Source: Deltaproteobacteria bacterium
GTDB taxonomy: Bacteria > Desulfobacterota_B > Binatia > UBA9968
Direction of reading: 5' to 3'
Assembly: GCA_030620935.1 (NCBI GenBank)
Contig: JAUXIP010000107.1
Coordinates: 1-6,991 of the forward strand
DNA length: 6,991 nt
This document shows positions 1-6,111 of the stretch, one piece after another; position 1 is the stretch's first letter; every line of letters begins with the position of its first letter. The notes beneath the pieces are model-generated. The model made no database searches and had not been told where the DNA came from. It worked only from the letters and a program-made list of their open reading frames with translations. A program made the position numbers and the translations under genes.

Positions 1-7
1 CCGTCAT
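1..7 (-). CDS. Probable start of an unidentified gene, cut by the window edge
   Basis: On the minus strand an ATG at 7-5 is followed by ACG and the window edge. An AGGA ribosome-binding sequence ends four bases before the ATG. A sigma70-like promoter lies about 65-90 bases upstream, which gives a leader of roughly 55 bases. Only two codons are visible, so nothing can be said about the product. The gene would run in the same direction as the operon to its right but from its own promoter. An in-frame or upstream GTG nearby is a possible alternative start. Confidence 0.35.
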
Positions 8-69
8 ACTTTCCTATCACCCCCGTTCTACAGATCAACCCATATCCATCCGATTTTTTTAACTTTTTA

Positions 70-97
70 ATTCTATCCTATTACTGAATCAAGTCAA
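70..97 (-). promoter_or_regulatory. Sigma70-type promoter reading leftward
   Basis: The minus strand has TTGACT (97-92), a 16-base spacer, then TAGAAT (75-70). Each box matches five of six consensus bases. Transcription would begin near 63-62, ahead of the ATG at 7-5, which has a good ribosome-binding site. It is the best promoter match I found in the window. Its -35 box overlaps the palindrome at 93-103. Confidence 0.6.
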
Positions 98-103
98 GTT
101 GAC
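93..103. promoter_or_regulatory. 11-bp palindrome between divergent -35 boxes (possible operator)
   Basis: GTCAA-G-TTGAC is a perfect inverted repeat centred on base 98. It contains most of the leftward -35 box (92-97) and most of the rightward -35-like box (99-104). The palindrome may arise simply because two TTGAC hexamers face each other, or it may be a regulator site controlling both directions. No second copy was seen nearby. Confidence 0.3.
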
Positions 104-128
104 GGATACTCCAGTTTGCATTTCAAAT
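99..128 (+). promoter_or_regulatory. Weaker promoter-like site reading rightward
   Basis: The plus strand has TTGACG (99-104), an 18-base spacer, then TCAAAT (123-128). The -35 matches five of six consensus bases and the -10 four of six, but the -10 lacks the important A at its second position. Transcription would start near 134-136, exactly where the structured region at 134-435 begins. It is back to back with the leftward promoter, with one base between the -35 boxes. Confidence 0.3.
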
Positions 129-133
129 TAAGG

Positions 134-435
134 GCTAGGCAAGGAGACCTTCCCGTCCTTGAGCGAAGATTGGCTCGGAGGCGATGGAAGTCTCTGCGAA
201 GCTGATCACCGAGAGTGAGGGGGCCTGCCAAACAAGCCGAAAGCACCGAGACAGAACGCTTCGACATAAGCAGAGACCCATTGCATTCGGCGCGAGAGGC
301 AGGCCCCCGAACAGAACCTCCCGCCTCAGCTTAAGACTGATCCGCCTACGACGGAGACGAGACACTGGAGCGAAGGGATGGAAGATCCTCTTACTATGAA
401 TGAGGGATGATTTTACGTCTCCTCGCAAACCTAAG
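134..435 (+). ncRNA. Candidate structured non-coding RNA, family unknown
   Basis: No reading frame in this stretch looks like a real protein, and it holds far more long-range complementarity than expected. The two ends pair: 136-139 with 430-433, and 142-148 with 417-423. A long interrupted stem pairs 175-179/286-290, 181-187/278-284, 190-197/270-277 and 198-202/258-262. Its three wobble pairs (175-290, 178-287, 183-282) are G-U only if the plus strand is transcribed, and become A-C mismatches on the other strand. A perfect 11-bp helix pairs 219-229 in the loop with 298-308 just beyond the stem, a pseudoknot or a competing fold. Two small hairpins with 7-base loops follow (326-340 and 341-355). 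I found no hallmarks of tmRNA, RNase P RNA, SRP RNA, 6S RNA or group II intron domain V. A weak hairpin at 385-408 precedes four Ts, a poor terminator at best. The region abuts the 3' end of the convergent phosphodiesterase gene. Strand and ends are inferred. Confidence 0.4.
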
Positions 436-436
436 T

Positions 437-1189
437 TCACCTACTCCGATCGGCATTCCGTCGCGGCTTGATCTTCCAAAATTTCTGGGGAAAATCGGAA
501 ATCAACCCGTCGACTCCCAGCGAGAGAAACTTCTTCATTTCGCTTACCTCGTTAACCGTCCAAACAAAGGTCTTAAGCCCGAGCTCCTCGGCCTTGGATA
601 AAAGATCGGGGGTCGCCAGCTCTTTCTGAACCTGAAGCGCATAGGCTTGAAGCTCCGCGGCCACCTGGAAGGGATCTTCTCGACCACGCTTACCGTAAAG
701 GACGGCGATCCGGACCTCGGGAGCCATCTCCCTTACCCGCCGCAGGGAACGATAATCAAACGAGGAAAAAATAGTACGGTTCAAATAGTCATAGTGACTC
801 AGAATAAAAAGCATTTTGAGTTCGATCCCAAGAGACCCACGAGAAACGGTCTTGATGACCAGATTCAAGTCCGCTCTGCCGTTAACGATCTCCACGACCT
901 CCTCCAGAGCAAGAATCCTCTGCCCCTTCAACGACTTCTTAAACCACCGTCCCACGTCGAGCTTCTTAAGTTGCTCCAGGGTCTTCCCTTTGACAAGCCC
1001 TCTTACGCCGGCGGTCCGAACCAGGCTCTCGTCGTGGATCACTACCACGTGGCCGTCTTCGGAGAGCTGGCAATCGATTTCAATCATATCGGCCCCGGCC
1101 TCGACCGCCTTTTCAATTGCCACCTGGGTGTTCTCCGGGTAAGAGCCGGAGAATCCCCGGTGGGCAATCTTGACAAAACCGGTGATCAT
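437..1189 (-). CDS. Glycerophosphodiester phosphodiesterase family protein (UgpQ-like, cytoplasmic)
   Basis: This 250-residue protein belongs to the GDPD TIM-barrel family, which hydrolyses glycerophosphodiesters to glycerol 3-phosphate and an alcohol. Visible motifs are HRG (H10, R11), PENT (18-21), EID (E37, D39), VIHDE (H52) and, near the end, FVWTVN and GVDGLISDFP. The length is normal for a single-domain member and there is no signal peptide, so it should act in the cytoplasm. The family's usual NIEIK segment reads NLVIK (109-113): the lysine (K113) is kept, but the glutamate, a metal ligand in solved structures, is valine (V111). Activity may therefore be altered. The ATG at 1189 is preferred, although a GTG lies one codon upstream; neither has a good ribosome-binding site. 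It lies 67 bp after tlyA in the same direction and is probably the last gene of the run. No clear terminator follows. Confidence 0.9.
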   Translation of the reverse strand: MITGFVKIAHRGFSGSYPENTQVAIEKAVEAGADMIEIDCQLSEDGHVVVIHDESLVRTAGVRGLVKGKTLEQLKKLDVGRWFKKSLKGQRILALEEVVEIVNGRADLNLVIKTVSRGSLGIELKMLFILSHYDYLNRTIFSSFDYRSLRRVREMAPEVRIAVLYGKRGREDPFQVAAELQAYALQVQKELATPDLLSKAEELGLKTFVWTVNEVSEMKKFLSLGVDGLISDFPQKFWKIKPRRNADRSR

Positions 1190-1209
1190 CACTGAAAAGA
1201 AACGAGAGA

Positions 1210-1229
1210 GGTTGACATTAATAACAACC
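1210..1229. repeat. Small inverted repeat upstream of the phosphodiesterase gene
   Basis: GGTTG (1210-1214) and CAACC (1225-1229) flank ten AT-rich bases in the 67-bp gap between tlyA and the phosphodiesterase gene. It could be a protein-binding site or a small mRNA hairpin. It is too weak, and has no T-run, to be a terminator. Confidence 0.25.
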
Positions 1230-1256
1230 CACGGAATTTAGAGAGGAGCGACGGCT

Positions 1257-2006
1257 TCACGGACAGGCACTACTTTTCTTCAAATAGATGAAAAACTCTT
1301 TATTGCCTTTGGGTCCTAAGAGCGGAGACTCCGTCACTCCCGTGCACTCAAGACCCAACTTTTCGGCAGCATCTTTGATCTCTTGGATCACCCGGAGATG
1401 TTCCTCATGGCTGCGAACGACTCCTCCTTTGCCGACCTTTTCTCTACCTACTTCAAACTGCGGCTTGATCAGAGCCAGGATCTCACCCTTGGGAGCCAAG
1501 AGTCTCTGAACTACCGGAAGGACCAAGCGGAGGGAAATGAAAGAGACGTCGATGGTGGCAACCTGCGGGGTCTGGGAAAGTTCTTCAGGCATAAGATGCC
1601 GGATGTTTCTTCTTTCCAAGACAACGACGCGCGGCTCTTTTCTGAGCTTCCAGGCCAGTTGCCCATAGCCCACGTCCACGGCGTAGATTTGACGGGCGCC
1701 ACGGTCGAGGAGGCAATCGGTAAAACCGCCGGTCGAGGCTCCCACATCAAGAACGATCCGATCTTTGACATCGATCCGAAACTCTTCGAGGGCTTTCTCC
1801 AGTTTGGTCCCGCCGCGGCTGACATAGGGAAAGGTTTTACCCTGAAGGCGGATCACGGCCTGCGAGTCAACCAGGCTTCCGGCCTTGGCCAAGGGTCGAT
1901 CATTCACCAGCACCTCTCCGGCCAGGATCCGCCTGCGTCCTTCTTCCCGCCCTGACACCAGCCCACGCTCCACCAGCAATCGATCCAACCGCTCTTTCTT
2001 TTTCAT
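1257..2006 (-). CDS. tlyA: TlyA family rRNA (cytidine-2'-O)-methyltransferase
   Basis: This 249-residue protein has an S4 RNA-binding domain (about 5-60) followed by an FtsJ/RrmJ-type methyltransferase domain. Visible motifs are SRGGTKLEKAL (63-73), the SAM-binding VLDVGASTGGFTD (85-97), YAVDVGYGQL (108-117), DVSFISL (153-159), IKPQFEVG (180-187) and NKEFFIYL (235-242). K68, D153, K181 and E237 match the K-D-K-E catalytic set described for mycobacterial TlyA, each shifted by one. Family members 2'-O-methylate cytidines in 23S rRNA and, in the longer type, 16S rRNA; which applies here cannot be told. The ATG at 2006 overlaps the dxs stop as ATGA, indicating translational coupling. A strong GGAGG is present but only one base from the ATG, which is unusually close. 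The frame is open upstream to 2060, but a start there would extend into dxs and precede the normal S4 beginning. Confidence 0.95.
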   Translation of the reverse strand: MKKKERLDRLLVERGLVSGREEGRRRILAGEVLVNDRPLAKAGSLVDSQAVIRLQGKTFPYVSRGGTKLEKALEEFRIDVKDRIVLDVGASTGGFTDCLLDRGARQIYAVDVGYGQLAWKLRKEPRVVVLERRNIRHLMPEELSQTPQVATIDVSFISLRLVLPVVQRLLAPKGEILALIKPQFEVGREKVGKGGVVRSHEEHLRVIQEIKDAAEKLGLECTGVTESPLLGPKGNKEFFIYLKKSSACP

Positions 2007-3904
2007 CCCTCCTTTATTCTCTTTTTCTCTTTCCGGACCATCTGAAGGGCCGCCTGGCAAATCGCTTCCTTGTCGATGCCGCAGATCTTTCTTAGCTCCG
2101 CTTGGGTTCCATGAGGAATAAATCGGTCCGGCACCCCCAGACGTTTGACCGTCACTCCCGTAAATTCCTCCTCTGCCAAAAGTTCCAACACGGCGCTCCC
2201 GAAACCGCCTTCCAACACATGATCCTCCACCGTGATCAGCCGCGGAACTTGAGTCAATAGCCGCACAAGCATCTCCCCGTCCAAGGGCTTCACGAAACGG
2301 CCATTCACCACCGCAGCATCGATCCCTAATTGAGCCAGGTCCTCGGCCGCTTTCAAAGCAGGGATCACCGTATTGCCGATTCCCATGATGACTAGGTCTT
2401 TTCCCTCACGGAGAAGTTCGGCCTTGCCGATCTCCAACGACCGGAGTTCACCATCCATCTCTATTCCCCAACCCTCTCCTCGCGGATAACGCAGCGTGAT
2501 CGGCCCGCTATGCTCCACGGCGGTCTTGAGCATATGTTGCAGCTCATTCTCATCCTTCGGCGCCATGATCACCATGTTGGGAATCGAGCGCATATAGGCG
2601 AAATCGAGGACCCCGTGATGGGTCGGCCCGTCGGCCCCGACCAAACCGCCCCGGTCCAGGGCAAAAACCACGTGCAGATTCTGGAGGCAGACATCGTGAA
2701 CGATCTGGTCATAAGCCCGCTGGAGGAACGTGGAGTAAATCGTCACCACCGGGATCCAACCCTCAGTCGCCATACCTGCCGCGAAGGTTACCGCGTGCTG
2801 CTCCGCGATCCCGACATCATAGGAACGTCCGGGGATTTCTAGGGACAGCTTGTCGATCCCGGTCCCGCTCCCCATTGCCGCCGTGATCCCGACTACCTTA
2901 GGATTTTCTTTGGCCAACCGAATCAAGCCCTGGGCAAAAGTCTCCGTGAAGCTGCGCCCCGGCCCTTTTTCTTTCTTAGACTTTCCGGTCAGAACATGAA
3001 AAGGGGTAACGCTGTGGTACTTGATCGGATTTTCCTCCGCCGGTTCATAGCCTTTGCCCTTCTTGGTTATAACGTGGACCAGCGTAGGTCTTTCGATCTT
3101 CTTTACGTTCTCTAACGTGTGAACCATCTCCGGGATGTGATGGCCGTCTATGGGACCCACGTACTGGAATCCCAAGGCCTCGAAAAGAAAACCCGGCGTC
3201 ACCAAGCCGATAAAAGAATCCTTGACCTTGCGGGCGACTTGATAAAGATTCTCGCCCACTTTGGGCAGCGTGCGCAGAAGGCTCCTCAGGTTTTTCTGCA
3301 ACCTGACGGCCGTTTCCGTTGTCAGCTGCTTGCTTAAAAATGACGAGAAGGCGCCGACGCGCGGATCGATAAAGTGCGCATTGTCGTTGAGGACGACGAT
3401 CAGATTCCGATCCAAATGGCCCGCCTGGTTCAATCCTTCAAAAGTCAGACCGGCGCTCAGACAACCGTCGCTGATCACGGCGACAACTTTGCGATTGGAA
3501 CCCTCCAGGACCTTGGCTTCGACCATACCTAGGGCCGCGGAGACCGATGTCCCTGCGTGACCGGCGCCGAAGACATCGTACTCACTTTCTTCGCGGCTGA
3601 GAAATCCGCTGATCCCTCCCAACTGGCGGATCGTTGGGAGCTTATCGCGCCTGCCGCAAATGAGCTTATGCGCGTAGGCCTGATGTCCGGTATCCCATAC
3701 GATGCGATCCTCGGGTGTTTGAAAGACATAGTGCAGGGCCAAGGTGAGCTCGACAGCGCCCAGCGTCGAGGCCAAATGGCCTCCGACCTCCGAAACTACC
3801 GAGAGGACTTCTTCACGCACCTCTCGGGCCAAAAGGGAAAGCTCTTCGATACTCAGCTTGCGAAGCTCTGCCGGGTCGCTGATATTATCAAGTATCCTCA
3901 CCAT
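2003..3904 (-). CDS. dxs: 1-deoxy-D-xylulose-5-phosphate synthase
   Basis: DXS condenses pyruvate and glyceraldehyde 3-phosphate, using thiamine diphosphate, into the first intermediate of the MEP isoprenoid pathway. At 633 residues it has the full family length. Family motifs include GGHLAS (H43), HQAYAHK (H74), FGAGHAGTS (112-120), the second-domain GIAEQHAVTFAAG with catalytic E368, DRGGLVGADGPTHHG (417-431) and LRYPRGEG (471-478). The cofactor region is divergent: the usual GDG is SDG (145-147), and the usual NDNEMSISPNVG is NDNAHFIDPRVG (173-184), so the E-M-S triplet is replaced by A-H-F. The frame is intact there, so this is not a frameshift. The metal-binding Asp (D146) and Asn (N175) remain. 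The ATG start has AGGATGG nine bases upstream (3914-3920). It follows a 150-bp hairpin-rich gap after ispA and overlaps tlyA by four bases. It is probably functional, though a specialised variant is possible. Confidence 0.95.
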   Translation of the reverse strand: MVRILDNISDPAELRKLSIEELSLLAREVREEVLSVVSEVGGHLASTLGAVELTLALHYVFQTPEDRIVWDTGHQAYAHKLICGRRDKLPTIRQLGGISGFLSREESEYDVFGAGHAGTSVSAALGMVEAKVLEGSNRKVVAVISDGCLSAGLTFEGLNQAGHLDRNLIVVLNDNAHFIDPRVGAFSSFLSKQLTTETAVRLQKNLRSLLRTLPKVGENLYQVARKVKDSFIGLVTPGFLFEALGFQYVGPIDGHHIPEMVHTLENVKKIERPTLVHVITKKGKGYEPAEENPIKYHSVTPFHVLTGKSKKEKGPGRSFTETFAQGLIRLAKENPKVVGITAAMGSGTGIDKLSLEIPGRSYDVGIAEQHAVTFAAGMATEGWIPVVTIYSTFLQRAYDQIVHDVCLQNLHVVFALDRGGLVGADGPTHHGVLDFAYMRSIPNMVIMAPKDENELQHMLKTAVEHSGPITLRYPRGEGWGIEMDGELRSLEIGKAELLREGKDLVIMGIGNTVIPALKAAEDLAQLGIDAAVVNGRFVKPLDGEMLVRLLTQVPRLITVEDHVLEGGFGSAVLELLAEEEFTGVTVKRLGVPDRFIPHGTQAELRKICGIDKEAICQAALQMVRKEKKRIKEG

Positions 3905-3931
3905 CTGCGATATCCATCCTACGTGCGTAAA

Positions 3932-3966
3932 CCCCGAACCACGGACTTACGTCCGTGGCTTTGGGG
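3932..3966. repeat. REP-like hairpin 1 in the ispA-dxs gap
   Basis: A perfect 8-bp stem, CCACGGAC/GTCCGTGG, encloses TTAC (3939-3958). The pairing extends outward, with one bulged base and one G-U, to CCCC/GGGG at 3932-3935/3963-3966. Read on the operon's mRNA strand the loop is GTAA, a GNRA-type tetraloop. It shares its CGGACTnACGTCCG core with hairpin 3. No T-run follows on either strand, so it is not an intrinsic terminator. Confidence 0.7.
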
Positions 3967-3968
3967 CG

Positions 3969-3984
3969 CTTCCCTTCGGGGAAG
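3969..3984. repeat. Hairpin 2 in the ispA-dxs gap
   Basis: CTTCCC-TTCG-GGGAAG forms a perfect 6-bp stem. On the plus strand the loop is the very stable C(UUCG)G tetraloop; on the mRNA strand it is CGAA. It lies between the two related hairpins, as spacers do in paired REP elements. Confidence 0.6.
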
Positions 3985-3988
3985 TTCG

Positions 3989-4023
3989 GAACATTCATCC
4001 CCGGACTCACGTCCGGGGCGTTC
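3989..4023. repeat. REP-like hairpin 3 in the ispA-dxs gap
   Basis: A perfect 8-bp stem, CCCCGGAC/GTCCGGGG, encloses TCAC (3999-4018). An outer GAAC/GTTC pair lies at 3989-3992/4020-4023. On the mRNA strand the loop is GTGA, again of the GNRA type. It is closely related to hairpin 1, differing in the outer stem bases and one loop base, which suggests two copies of one repeat family. No T-run follows. Confidence 0.7.
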
Positions 4024-4054
4024 TGTGGTACGGGGTAAAGGTTTTTCCGCCTCC

Positions 4055-4954
4055 CTACTTCACTCTCTGTCCGACATAATGAGCTATCCCCCTTAGGGGA
4101 TCCCCTTTTTTCCTAAAAGGTTCTATCTCCTTTATACACTGCTGTAAGAGCTCTTGGACTCGGCTCCGTGCCGTTGGAAGTCCGACAATAGAAGGATAGG
4201 TAGCCTTTTTTCTCTCGCTGTCGCCGGTCTTCATCTCACCCCTCTCACCGGGTTGACCCTGAGAGTCCAGGATATCATCAGTGATTTGAAAGGCCAGACC
4301 CAGAAACTCCGCATAGCGGTTGATCCTGCGAAACTCCCTGGGCGATGCTCTCCCGATCCGGGCACCGATCCGCGCGGCCGTATGGATCAGAGCTCCGGTT
4401 TTACGGACATGAATGTATTCGACCGTTGCGATATCGACCTCCCGACCTTCGGCCTCCAGGTCGATCACCTGGCCTCCCACCATCCCACCCACTCCTGCAC
4501 CATGAGATATCTCGTGGATCAATTCTAGGATCAACTTTGGCCCCAAAGTCTTCACCACCCGGGGACGGGACATCCAATGAAAAGCTTCGGTGAGAAGCGC
4601 ATCTCCGGCGAGCAGTGCAACTCCCTCACCAAAGACCTTATGATTGGCCGGCTCCCCTCTTCTCAGATCATCGTCGTCCAAGGCGGGGAGATCGTCGTGG
4701 ATAATCGAGTAGGCATGAATCAGCTCTAGGGCGCAGGCAAAAGGAAGCAGCGACTTGTGTTTCGCTCCGAAAAGTTCCCCGGCGGCTAAAGTCAAAATAG
4801 GACGGAACCGCTTCCCTCCTGAAAAGACGCCGTAGCGCATCGCTCGATGGAGAGTCTGGGGCTGCTGAATACACTCCTTAAGATAGCCCTCCAGGGCCCG
4901 GTCGATTATGGCTTTTCGCTCTTTGAGGTAACCGTGGATATCAAAACTCAACAC
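4055..4954 (-). CDS. ispA: Short-chain polyprenyl diphosphate synthase, probably farnesyl diphosphate synthase
   Basis: This trans-isoprenyl diphosphate synthase of 299 residues condenses isopentenyl diphosphate with allylic diphosphates, downstream of the MEP pathway begun by its neighbour DXS. Visible motifs are GGKRFRP (46-52), the first aspartate-rich motif DDLPALDDDDLRRG (87-100), GDALL (117-121), GGQ (160-162), KTG (185-187) and the second aspartate-rich motif DDILD (226-230). The two-residue insert (PA) in the first motif and Tyr five residues before it (Y82) are typical of bacterial type II farnesyl diphosphate synthases. A geranylgeranyl product cannot be excluded from sequence. The start is a GTG at 4954, three bases after the xseB stop, with GAGGA about ten bases upstream. 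A TTG follows immediately as an alternative. The protein is cytoplasmic and of normal length. Confidence 0.93.
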   Translation of the reverse strand: MLSFDIHGYLKERKAIIDRALEGYLKECIQQPQTLHRAMRYGVFSGGKRFRPILTLAAGELFGAKHKSLLPFACALELIHAYSIIHDDLPALDDDDLRRGEPANHKVFGEGVALLAGDALLTEAFHWMSRPRVVKTLGPKLILELIHEISHGAGVGGMVGGQVIDLEAEGREVDIATVEYIHVRKTGALIHTAARIGARIGRASPREFRRINRYAEFLGLAFQITDDILDSQGQPGERGEMKTGDSERKKATYPSIVGLPTARSRVQELLQQCIKEIEPFRKKGDPLRGIAHYVGQRVK

Positions 4955-4957
4955 GTC

Positions 4958-5227
4958 TTAGGGTTCCTCGGCGTCCGGCTCTTCGTCCGTCGGGTCCGTG
5001 AACGGTTTGAACTGGTGTTTTCCCTCTTTATCTTTGACCAGCACCTCGATTTTTTTTTCAACATCTGTCAGTTTTTGGCTACAATACTTCACAAGGCTCA
5101 CTCCCGATTCAAACGCCGCCAAGGACTCTTCCAGAGAAAGCTCTCCGGACTCAAGCCGCTCTACCACTTTTTCCAGCTCCTTAAGAGCCTCTTCAAACTT
5201 TTTGTTTCCCCGAACTTTTTTTGCCAT
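4958..5227 (-). CDS. xseB: Exodeoxyribonuclease VII small subunit
   Basis: This 89-residue protein is the small subunit of exonuclease VII, which with XseA degrades single-stranded DNA to oligonucleotides in the cytoplasm. The family core runs from FEEAL (11-15) through LEKVVERLESGELSLEES (18-35) to FESGVSLVKYC (39-49), ending in a helix of charged residues. A short acidic tail (about 79-89) adds a few residues over the usual length. The ATG at 5227 is chosen over an in-frame TTG at 5239, because it begins close to the conserved region and has AGG a few bases upstream. It follows the M23 gene by 14 bp and precedes ispA by 3 bp, so co-transcription is very likely. The matching xseA lies two genes upstream. 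Confidence 0.93.
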   Translation of the reverse strand: MAKKVRGNKKFEEALKELEKVVERLESGELSLEESLAAFESGVSLVKYCSQKLTDVEKKIEVLVKDKEGKHQFKPFTDPTDEEPDAEEP

Positions 5228-5241
5228 CGACCTGCCCAAGG

Positions 5242-6111
5242 CTAGTTTAAAGCCATCAGTTCAAAAGGATCAATTCTGGCTCCATTCAAGCGCGCCCCCC
5301 AGTGCAGATGAGGACCGGTGACTCTGCCGGTCATTCCGACCCGGCCGATCAAATCTTCCTTACGCACCTCAGAATCTTTTTCCACCTGAAATTCCGAAAG
5401 ATGAAAGTACATCGTATATAAACCGCCGCCGTGATCCAATACAATACTTTTCCCGGCAAAGAAAAATTCCTCTCTCAAGACTACCTTTCCATGATTGGCC
5501 GCGATGATTTCCGTACCGGCGGAGGCCCTGAGATCGACCCCGCTATGAGGCGAGCGCGGGGATCCGTTAATGATCCTGCTCAAACCGAAGGGTGAACTTA
5601 CTTCTCCCGAGACCGGGGGCAGAAAACGTCCCTCCCACAAACGGCGGGGACTAAAGAGCTGCCAAAGCCGAGTTATCTGCGCCCGCTCTTTCTGGATCCT
5701 TCTCTGCGTGGCTTTGTCAAAACTATCAAAGCTCTTGGGCACCGACAGCTTCTCCCGTGCAAACACCTTGTCCCGGATGCGGAGGACTACGACTTTCTTC
5801 TTCATCACTCCGCCCCGGTTCCAGCCCTGGATGACGATATTCGTAGGTCCGACCTTCTCTTCAAGATCCACTCCTAAAAAAGCAACGTGAGAAGAACGGC
5901 CCTCCCTGGAGAAAAAGGGGATCGCCCGGCTGCCTAAAATCCCCTGCACCTTTTCAATCTCTTTTCCTACCACCTCGATCTTTACGACGCCGCCTTGAAA
6001 AGCCTCCTCAGATTGAAGCGAGATCGTCCAGGGGAACTCTCTCGCAAAAGAGGCCCGGACAAAGAGCGAAAGAGCGATGGCAATCAGTCCGAAAACCTTC
6101 CATCTATTCAT
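5242..6111 (-). CDS. Secreted M23 family (LytM-type) zinc metallopeptidase
   Basis: This 289-residue protein has an N-terminal signal peptide (basic MNRWK, hydrophobic core about 7-18, likely cleavage after SFA at 21-23). A beta-rich region (about 28-115) and a charged helical linker (about 130-160) precede a C-terminal M23 domain. The M23 zinc site is complete: HSGVD (H189, D193) and HLHWG (H268, H270), with the family's YFHLS (236-240). It should cut peptide cross-links of peptidoglycan, or help activate other hydrolases, in the periplasm; the substrate is not known. The ATG at 6111 overlaps the end of xseA by 8 bp and is preferred to a TTG at 6120. It sits between the two exonuclease VII subunit genes. 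No lipoprotein cysteine or other membrane segment is visible. Confidence 0.9.
   Translation of the reverse strand: MNRWKVFGLIAIALSLFVRASFAREFPWTISLQSEEAFQGGVVKIEVVGKEIEKVQGILGSRAIPFFSREGRSSHVAFLGVDLEEKVGPTNIVIQGWNRGGVMKKKVVVLRIRDKVFAREKLSVPKSFDSFDKATQRRIQKERAQITRLWQLFSPRRLWEGRFLPPVSGEVSSPFGLSRIINGSPRSPHSGVDLRASAGTEIIAANHGKVVLREEFFFAGKSIVLDHGGGLYTMYFHLSEFQVEKDSEVRKEDLIGRVGMTGRVTGPHLHWGARLNGARIDPFELMALN

Noticed and set aside
1..29. tmRNA-like 5' end on the minus strand (GGGGGTGAT ... GACGG)
   Set aside because: The spacing resembles a tmRNA start, but the near-invariant TTCGAC is absent (TATGAC instead) and the start of the promoter's transcript does not match. A ribosome-binding site plus ATG explains it better.
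326..340. tRNA anticodon arm (7-base loop CTTAAGA)
   Set aside because: There is no T-arm sequence, acceptor stem or D-arm around it, and the stem is only four pairs.
384..414. Terminator for the candidate RNA
   Set aside because: The stem is short, has a bulge and an 11-base loop, and only four Ts follow. It is noted as a weak possibility but not listed as a feature.
135..440. Open frame of about 101 codons on the minus strand
   Set aside because: It has a GTG start with no good ribosome-binding site, an arginine- and serine-rich sequence without recognisable motifs, and overlaps the structured region. Frames on the other strand are equally open, as expected by chance.
1212..1240. Perfect TTGACA on the plus strand before tlyA's 3' end
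   Set aside because: The hexamer 17 bases downstream (AATTTA) matches only two of six -10 positions, and it would transcribe antisense into tlyA.
3939..4018. Intrinsic terminators between ispA and dxs
   Set aside because: The stems are strong, but no T-run follows on either strand, and dxs continues in the same direction without an obvious promoter of its own.
4088..4106. Palindromes CCCCTTAGGGG and GGGGATCCCC near the ispA 3' end
   Set aside because: They lie inside the ispA coding sequence (residues around GDPLRG) and are explained by its codons. No further evidence of function was seen.
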